Assembly (NCBI RefSeq): GCF_013409365.1 | Contig: NZ_JACCBA010000001.1 | Location: forward strand, 248,001-312,000 | Source: Actinomadura luteofluorescens | GTDB taxonomy: Bacteria; Actinomycetota; Actinomycetes; Streptosporangiales; Streptosporangiaceae | Length of the DNA: 64,000 nt | Reading direction: 5' to 3' | In this document: one piece after another, positions 58,578 to 64,000 of the stretch | Layout of the letters: every line of letters begins with the position of its first letter | How positions within the stretch are numbered: position 1 is the stretch's first letter | Notes under the pieces: generated by a model | What the model saw: the letters and a program-made list of their open reading frames with translations, nothing else | The model's database searches: none | What the model was told of the DNA's origin: nothing | Made by a program: the position numbers and the translations under genes

Positions 58578-59381
58578 TCACTGCGGGCCCTCCGCGATGG
58601 CCTTCGCCAGGGCCTCCTCGTCCAGCGGCGGGGCCCCCGCGCGCAGCCACAGGAAGTACTCCACGTTGCCGGACGGCCCCGGCAGCGGGCTCGCCGCCAC
58701 CCCGAGGACGCCGAGGCCGAGCGTCGCCGCGTGCCCGGCCACCCCGCGCACCGCGTCGGCGCGCAGTTGCGGGTCGCGGACGACGCCGCCCGCGCCGACC
58801 CGGTCCTTGCCGACCTCGAACTGCGGTTTCACCATCACCGCGTAGTCGGCTTCGGGGGCCGCGCACCGCTGGACCGGACCGAGGACGAGCTTGAGCGAGA
58901 TGAACGACAGGTCGCCGACGACGAGGCTCGGCGGCGGGCCGTCGAGCATCCCCGGCTCCAGGTCGCGGATGTTGACCCGCTCCAGGACGGTGACCCGGTC
59001 GTCGGTCCGCAGCGACCAGGCGATCTGCCCGTACCCGACGTCGACCGCGTACACGTGCGCCGCGCCCGCGCGCAGCAGGACGTCGGTGAACCCGCCGGTC
59101 GAGGCGCCCGCGTCCAGGCAGACCCGGCCCCCGGTCTCCAGGCCCGCGAACGCCTCCAGCGCGCCGGCGAGCTTGTGGCCGCCGCGCGAGACGTACTCGG
59201 GGCCGCCGCCGGCGTCGGCCACGACGATCGCGGCCCCGGCCTCGACCTGCGTGGCCGCCTTCGCCGCGGTCTGCCCGCCGACACGGACCCGGCCGTCGCC
59301 GATCAGCTGCCCGGCCTGCTCCCGCGAGCGGGCCAGCCCGCGGCGCACCAGTTCGGCGTCCAGGCGGCGCCGGCTACTCAC
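58578..59381 (-). CDS. tlyA: TlyA family rRNA (cytidine-2'-O)-methyltransferase
   Basis: A 267-residue protein. An N-terminal S4-like RNA-binding domain (RRRLDAELVRRGLARSREQA) is followed by a SAM-dependent RrmJ-like domain with CLDAGASTGGFTDVLL and VMVKPQFEVGKDRVGAGGV (K-D-K-E tetrad). In mycobacteria TlyA methylates 16S and 23S rRNA and its loss gives capreomycin resistance. A GTG start is used. It overlaps the small gene upstream by eight bases. Confidence 0.94.
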   Translation of the reverse strand: MSSRRRLDAELVRRGLARSREQAGQLIGDGRVRVGGQTAAKAATQVEAGAAIVVADAGGGPEYVSRGGHKLAGALEAFAGLETGGRVCLDAGASTGGFTDVLLRAGAAHVYAVDVGYGQIAWSLRTDDRVTVLERVNIRDLEPGMLDGPPPSLVVGDLSFISLKLVLGPVQRCAAPEADYAVMVKPQFEVGKDRVGAGGVVRDPQLRADAVRGVAGHAATLGLGVLGVAASPLPGPSGNVEYFLWLRAGAPPLDEEALAKAIAEGPQ

Positions 59382-59625
59382 GGGGGCGCAGGGCGTCGGG
59401 GAAGGCGGGCCGGGGCGGCGCGGGACGCTCGTCCTGGCCGGCGGCCGCGAGGAGCTCCTGGAGCCGCTGGTGGACGTCCTCGAAGACCTCCACGTGCGCG
59501 GCGACGGGCCGCCCGCCGAGCTCGCCGAGGAGGGCGAGGGCGGCGTCCACGCGCGGGTGGCCGGTCGGGTCGGGCGGCGGCGCCGCCGGGAACTCCGGCC
59601 CCTCGGCGGCCTCGTCGGACATCAC
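59374..59625 (-). CDS. Small conserved protein upstream of tlyA
   Basis: An 83-residue acidic protein with a helical segment (VDAALALLGELGGRPVAAHVEVFEDVHQRLQELLAAAGQ, given in part). No family is recognised. GGAGG precedes adjacent GTG and ATG start codons (59625, 59622). It is translationally coupled to tlyA by overlap, suggesting a related role in rRNA methylation or only co-expression. Confidence 0.72.
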   Translation of the reverse strand: MMSDEAAEGPEFPAAPPPDPTGHPRVDAALALLGELGGRPVAAHVEVFEDVHQRLQELLAAAGQDERPAPPRPAFPDALRPRE

Positions 59626-59736
59626 GTTTACCTCCCAGTGCTCCCGGAGCGCACGCGACGAGTCGCCTCCGGCTCACCATGAACGCTACCGTCCCTGAAC
59701 GACATCGATGCCGGACGAACGGGGAACGGCCTGACC

Positions 59737-60078
59737 ATGGCGAACGAGGAGGAGTGCCGTGCGGCGCTGGAGCGCGTCGCGGCGCGCCTGGCGGAGGTGG
59801 ACGCCGACCGGCTCGCCGAGCACGTCGTCGAGCGGACGATCAGCTGCCGGGTCGCCGACCTCGGGCTGGCCTTCCGCAGCCGGCTCCACGGGGCCGGCCT
59901 CGACCCGTTCGAGCGCGACGAGGACCCGGGGGCCGCCCAGGTGCGCCTCACCGTGGACAGCGACGACCTCGTCGCGATGGCCTTCGACGAGCTGAACCCG
60001 GCCAAGGCGTGGACCGCCGGCCGCCTGAAGATCGAGGCGAGCATCTTCGACCTCCTCCGGCTGCGCAAGCTCCTCTGA
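59737..60078 (+). CDS. SCP2 sterol-binding domain-like protein
   Basis: A 113-residue protein consisting of a single SCP2-like domain: it ends with DELNPAKAWTAGRLKIEASIFDLLRLRKLL (the LNP-x2-A..G-x-LK pattern of SCP2). Such proteins bind hydrophobic ligands. It is on the plus strand, convergent with the HAD gene and divergent from the tlyA group. Confidence 0.8.
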   Translation: MANEEECRAALERVAARLAEVDADRLAEHVVERTISCRVADLGLAFRSRLHGAGLDPFERDEDPGAAQVRLTVDSDDLVAMAFDELNPAKAWTAGRLKIEASIFDLLRLRKLL

Positions 60079-60086
60079 CCCGGCGC

Positions 60087-61088
60087 TCAGAGCGAGAGGG
60101 TCTCCAGGGCCTCGGTGAGCGCCTCCGGGGGCGGCGGCCGCTCGGTCTCCCAGGCGGCGGACGCGAGGGCGCGGAGGCCGTCGTAGGGGTCGCCCGATCC
60201 GCTGAGCGCGAACGCGTCCCCGTCACGGCTCGCCGTCCAGCCGCCGCACCGGTGGGCGCCGCCCTCCCGGACGGTCTCCGGGTGCGGGACGAGAAGGCCG
60301 GACAGGTCGGGCGCGAGATAGGTGGGGCGCCGGTGGGGCGGGGCGGTGAGCGCCTGGAGGTGGCCGGTGACCCCGGTGAAGACGAGGAGGCTGTCGGCGC
60401 CGCCGTTGCCGGCGCCCTCGATGTCGGTGTCGAGGCGGTCGCCGACCACCAGCGGGCGCTCGGCGCCGGTGCGCAGGATCGACTCCTGGTGCAGCGGCCG
60501 CTCGGGCTTGCCGGTGACGATCGGCTCCACGCCGGTGGCACCGCTGATCACGCGGAGCAGGGCGCCGTTGCCGGGATGGGGAGGCCCCTCGCCGCCGGGG
60601 ATGGTCAGATCGCCGTTGGAGCCGACGAACAGGGCGCCCATGGCGACCGCCTGGGCACCCTCGGACAGCAGCCCGTACCCGAGGTCGGGATGGTAGCCCT
60701 GCACGACGGCGGGGGGACGCCCGGACGCCGTCGACACCGGCCGCAGGCCCCGCTGGTAGAGGGCGTGGCGCAGCCCCATGCCGCCCACCACGAGCACCTC
60801 CGACCCGGCGGGCAGGCGTTCGGCCAGCAGGCGGGCGGCGGCCTGCGCGGAGGTCACCACGTCCGACGCCCCGGCGGGGACGCCGACCTCGGTGAGCAGC
60901 GCCGCGACCGCCGACGGCGTCCGCGACGCGTTGTTGGTCACGAACGCCAGCCGCTGCCCCGCCGCGCGCGCCTTGGCGAGCGAGTCCGCCGCCGCGGGGA
61001 CGGGCCTGCGGCCGACGTAGACGACCCCGTCCAGGTCGAGCAGGGCGACGTCGTACGCCTCGCTCAGGGGACGGTCGCTGCCTTTCAT
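60087..61088 (-). CDS. HAD superfamily hydrolase, NagD/PGP-like (subfamily IIA)
   Basis: A 333-residue phosphatase. Motif I is ALLDLDGVVYVG, motif II FVTNNAS, then a cap domain, and motifs III/IV are TGKPERPLH and VGDRLDTDIEGAGNGG. The ATG at 61088 has GAGGAG upstream; another ATG four codons earlier has no clear site. The substrate is unknown; family members are phosphoglycolate, p-nitrophenyl-phosphate or nucleotide phosphatases. Confidence 0.9.
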   Translation of the reverse strand: MKGSDRPLSEAYDVALLDLDGVVYVGRRPVPAAADSLAKARAAGQRLAFVTNNASRTPSAVAALLTEVGVPAGASDVVTSAQAAARLLAERLPAGSEVLVVGGMGLRHALYQRGLRPVSTASGRPPAVVQGYHPDLGYGLLSEGAQAVAMGALFVGSNGDLTIPGGEGPPHPGNGALLRVISGATGVEPIVTGKPERPLHQESILRTGAERPLVVGDRLDTDIEGAGNGGADSLLVFTGVTGHLQALTAPPHRRPTYLAPDLSGLLVPHPETVREGGAHRCGGWTASRDGDAFALSGSGDPYDGLRALASAAWETERPPPPEALTEALETLSL

Positions 61089-61144
61089 CGCGCTCCTCAT
61101 GCCTGCGATCGTACGGGGGTGGTTACCAGCGGGTAAGGGGTGGG

Positions 61145-61588
61145 TCAGCGCCGGGCGGCGAGGGTGGCCCTGGCGTGCCGCAACGCCCGCGCGTAGTCCT
61201 TGTTGTCGGGGCGCATGGCCGCGGCGAGCGCGAGATGCTCGACGGCGGCCTCGAAGTCGCCCATCCGGCTGAGCGCCAGCCCGAGCCCGAACCGGGCGTA
61301 GTCCTCGGCGGGCTCCTGCTCCACGATCCCGCGGAAGCTCTCGGCCGCCGCGCCGAACTGCCGCGCCCCGAACTGGGCGCGGGCGAGCGCCTCGCGGATG
61401 CTGTGCGACTGCGGCTCGGCCTCGGCCGCCCTGGCCAGCAGCTGCAGGGCCGCCGCCGCGCTGCCCGCCCGCAGCAGTTCGAGGCCCCGCGTGTACCACT
61501 CGTAGACCCCGCCCCGCGGCGGGTCCGCATGCCCGCCCGGGTCCGCGCCTGGGGAATCCTCCGGCCGTCCGGGTCCTTGAGTACTCAT
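61145..61588 (-). CDS. Tetratricopeptide repeat protein
   Basis: A 147-residue soluble protein. A disordered Pro/Gly-rich start is followed by about three TPR units (YEWYTRGLELLRAGSAAAAL, AESFRGIVEQEPAEDYARFG, FEAAVEHLALAAAMRPDNKD). TPRs mediate protein contacts; no partner is evident. The ATG follows GGGGAGG. It lies upstream of the HAD gene on the same strand. Confidence 0.87.
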   Translation of the reverse strand: MSTQGPGRPEDSPGADPGGHADPPRGGVYEWYTRGLELLRAGSAAAALQLLARAAEAEPQSHSIREALARAQFGARQFGAAAESFRGIVEQEPAEDYARFGLGLALSRMGDFEAAVEHLALAAAMRPDNKDYARALRHARATLAARR

Positions 61589-61660
61589 GTGGACCTCCCC
61601 TCGGACATCGATCACCACGACCGTACCCGCCGCGGCACCGGACGCCCTCCGGTGAATAGC

Positions 61661-63010
61661 ATGCCCAGCGTGGACGACGACCTCTCCTCCGGTCTCGACC
61701 CGGAGGAGTTCAGCGCACGCGTCTTCGGGACGGCGGCCCCGCGCACGGGCGGCGGCCTGGAGCTGGCCCCGTTCCGCGGCGTCCGCTTCGTCCCCGAGGT
61801 CGCCGGCGACCCGGCGTCGGTGACCATGCCGCCGTACGACCTGATCGACGAGGCGGCGGCGCTGCGGCTGCTCGCCGAGGGCGGCCACAACATCATCCGG
61901 CTCAACCTGCCGCGCGCCGCCGGGGAGACCTACGACGCCGCCGGACGCCGGCTGCGCCGCTGGCTGGACCGCGGCGCGCTCACCGTCGACCCCGAACCGG
62001 CCCTGTACGTCTACGAGGCGGCCCGCGGCGCGACCGTCCTGCAGCGCGGCCTGATCGGCGGCCTCGGCCTGCGCGCGGAGTCCGACGGCGTCGTGCTGCC
62101 GCACGAGAACGTCTTCCCCGGCCCCGTCCGCGACCGGCTCGCGCTGATGGCGGCGGCGAACGCCAACCTGGAACCGATCTTCCTGGTGTACGAGGGCGGC
62201 GGGGACGCGGCCGGCGTCGTCGACGGCGCCGCGGCCGGGACGCCGCTGATGGAGTTCGACGCCGACGACGGGCTGACGCACCGGCTGTGGCGCGTCACCG
62301 ATCCCGCCCTGCACGCGCGGGTGGCCGCCGACCTGCGCGGCAAGCAGGCCCTCATCGCGGACGGCCACCACCGCTACGCCACCTACCGCGCCCTCCAGGC
62401 GCGCCGCCACGCGGCCGGCGACGGCCCCGGTCCCTGGGACGCCGGGCTGGCCCTGCTGGTCGACTCGACGCGCTACCCGCCGCACCTGGGCGCCATCCAC
62501 CGCGTGCTCCCGGGGCTCAGGCCCGACATCGCGCTGGACAAGGCCGGCCAGGTCTTCACCGTGACCGGCTTCCAGGACGAGGACGAGGCCCTGGACGCGC
62601 TCGCCCGCGCCGAAGGGCCCGCGTTCCTCCTCGGCGGCGGCGACTCCCTGCACCTGCTCACCGGTCCCGACGCGGACGCCCTGCGCGAGGCCATGCCGCC
62701 CGAGCATTCCCCGCGCTGGCGCGCCCTCGACACCGCCGTCCTCGACCATCTGCTGATCGGCGGCGTCTGGGGCGTCCCCGAGAACGAGAACGCCATCGAG
62801 GTGGTGCACGACGATCCGTCGGCGGCCGTCGCCCGCGCCCGCCGCAGCGGCGGGACCGCCGTGATCCTCAACCCGCTCAAGGTCGAGGACGTGCTGGCGG
62901 TCGCCGGCGGGGGCGAGCGCGTGCCGCGCAAGTCCACCTCGTTCGGTCCCAAGCCCCGCACCGGCCTCGTCCTGCGCCTCCTCGACCCGGACGCCCCGCG
63001 GCCGCCGTGA
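61661..63010 (+). CDS. DUF1015 family protein
   Basis: A 449-residue protein of the DUF1015 (UPF0061-unrelated, SerK/SbnI-related) family: LAPFRGVRFVPEV, MPPYDLIDE, NIIRLNLPRA, VLPHENVFPG and LIADGHHRYATY are its conserved segments. Some members are ADP-dependent serine kinases, but this copy's activity is unproven. ATG at 61661 is used; the GTG three codons upstream could also start translation. It precedes an MBL hydrolase by 18 bases. Confidence 0.85.
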   Translation: MPSVDDDLSSGLDPEEFSARVFGTAAPRTGGGLELAPFRGVRFVPEVAGDPASVTMPPYDLIDEAAALRLLAEGGHNIIRLNLPRAAGETYDAAGRRLRRWLDRGALTVDPEPALYVYEAARGATVLQRGLIGGLGLRAESDGVVLPHENVFPGPVRDRLALMAAANANLEPIFLVYEGGGDAAGVVDGAAAGTPLMEFDADDGLTHRLWRVTDPALHARVAADLRGKQALIADGHHRYATYRALQARRHAAGDGPGPWDAGLALLVDSTRYPPHLGAIHRVLPGLRPDIALDKAGQVFTVTGFQDEDEALDALARAEGPAFLLGGGDSLHLLTGPDADALREAMPPEHSPRWRALDTAVLDHLLIGGVWGVPENENAIEVVHDDPSAAVARARRSGGTAVILNPLKVEDVLAVAGGGERVPRKSTSFGPKPRTGLVLRLLDPDAPRPP

Positions 63011-63028
63011 CCGGGGCATGATCGGGGC

Positions 63029-63967
63029 ATGGAGACCACGACCACGATCACGCCGCTCGGCGGGGACGTCTACGAGATCGACACGCGGATGGCCGGCTAC
63101 ACCGGCATCACCGCCGGATACCTGATCCTCTCGGACCGGCCGTGCCTGGTGGAGCCCGGCACGTCCGGCTCGGCGCCCGTCGTCCAGGCCGCGCTGCGCG
63201 AGATGGGCGTGGGGCCGGACGACCTGGCGAGCGTGGTCGTGACGCACATCCACCTCGACCACGCGGGCGGCGTCGGCGACATCGCCGGCATGTACCCGCG
63301 TGCGGAGATCGTCGTCCACGAGAAGGGCGCCCGGCACCTGGCCGACCCGTCCCGCCTCATGCGCAGCGCCCGCATGATCTACGGGGACGCCCTCGACACC
63401 CTGTTCGGCGAGTTGAAGCCCACGGACGCGGCGCGGATCCGCGCCGTCGAGGACACCGGCGTGATCGACCTCGGCGGCGGGCGGCGGCTGGAGTCGCACT
63501 ATTCCCCCGGCCACGCCAAGCACCACGTCGGGCTGGTCGACTCGCAGACCGGCGATCTCTACGTGGGCGACGCCGCCGGCATCTACGTCCCGGAGACGGC
63601 GGACGTGCTGCCCGCCACGCCGCCCCCGGACTTCGACCTCGGCACGGCGCTGGAGTCGCTCGGCAAGTTCCGGTCGCTGGGCCCGCAGCGGCTGCTGTTC
63701 GCGCACTACGGGCCCGTGCAGGAGGTCGAGGACACCCTGGAGCGCTCGGCGGAGGAACTGCGGATCTGGGTGGACGCCGTCAAGGACGCCCGCGACCAGG
63801 GCCTGGACCTCGACCACGCCGTCGCGATGGTCGTCGACCGCACCAGGGGCCGCTACTCGGCCGTCGGCGACGACATCGATCCGGAACTGGCCGCCAAGTA
63901 CGAGATCCTCAGCAGCGCCGAGAGCAACGTCGCCGGCATCATGCACTCCCTCGGCCGGCAGGCCTAG
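63029..63967 (+). CDS. MBL-fold metallo-hydrolase
   Basis: A 312-residue metallo-beta-lactamase-fold hydrolase. The metal motif is VTHIHLDHAGG; further ligands lie in HYSPGHAKHH and YVGDAAGIY, and FAHYGP near the C-terminal part. A helical C-terminal extension of about 80 residues follows. It is probably in the same transcript as the DUF1015 gene. The last 33 bases of the window hold nothing recognisable. Confidence 0.87.
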   Translation: METTTTITPLGGDVYEIDTRMAGYTGITAGYLILSDRPCLVEPGTSGSAPVVQAALREMGVGPDDLASVVVTHIHLDHAGGVGDIAGMYPRAEIVVHEKGARHLADPSRLMRSARMIYGDALDTLFGELKPTDAARIRAVEDTGVIDLGGGRRLESHYSPGHAKHHVGLVDSQTGDLYVGDAAGIYVPETADVLPATPPPDFDLGTALESLGKFRSLGPQRLLFAHYGPVQEVEDTLERSAEELRIWVDAVKDARDQGLDLDHAVAMVVDRTRGRYSAVGDDIDPELAAKYEILSSAESNVAGIMHSLGRQA

Positions 63968-64000
63968 CGACGCGTCAGCGGCGGAACGGGCCGGTCACCT

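Overview
This 64 kb window is a piece of a very GC-rich actinobacterial chromosome. RbpA, WhiA, a mycothiol-dependent formaldehyde dehydrogenase, a maleylpyruvate-isomerase/DinB-fold protein, SteA/SteB and a two-domain FadE are all actinobacterial hallmarks. Gene order and protein flavour fit Streptosporangiales (an Actinomadura-like genus is my best guess; this is inference, there is no rRNA here). No prophage, transposase, CRISPR array, rRNA or tRNA was seen.

Layout. 1-7 kb: a GNAT acetyltransferase cut by the window edge, a methyltransferase, glyA behind a ZTP riboswitch, an EamA exporter with an Lrp/AsnC regulator and a strong double palindrome, an MFS transporter and a class A beta-lactamase. 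7-22 kb: rbpA, then the glycolytic block secG-tpiA-pgk-gap and the conserved block whiA-yvcK-rapZ-uvrC, all on the minus strand. A plus-strand insert splits the two blocks: three paralogous membrane proteins of unknown function and a heparinase-like protein. 22-27 kb: an MscS channel, two tandem Tat-type Rieske lipoproteins, uvrA. 27-34 kb: a DinB-fold protein, a Crp/Fnr regulator, and a 1270-residue Crp-STAND-TPR fusion, with an MBL hydrolase coupled to a P-loop protein on the other strand. 34-49 kb: a secreted lipase-like hydrolase, mscR plus its MBL partner, a 3D-domain-like lipoprotein, a membrane class III cyclase, an HxlR/MFS pair with two operators, a MoxR/VWA pair, a two-domain acyl-CoA dehydrogenase, and terC behind a manganese riboswitch. 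49-64 kb: an envelope cluster (GT4 glycosyltransferase, MurJ-like flippase, PNPT-like transferase, steB, steA), then recN, nadK, tlyA, a small protein, an SCP2-like protein, a HAD phosphatase, a TPR protein, a DUF1015 protein and a third MBL hydrolase.

The most unusual material: (1) two families of structured dispersed repeats that fill gaps between convergent genes and abut stop codons; (2) the three-gene paralogous membrane cluster with a shared Cys/NPLHG cytosolic motif; (3) the Crp-STAND-TPR fusion; (4) a ZTP riboswitch whose 5' half is also the 3' end of the upstream transporter gene; (5) a manganese riboswitch whose P1 strand is perfectly complementary to the terC Shine-Dalgarno and so decides its start codon.
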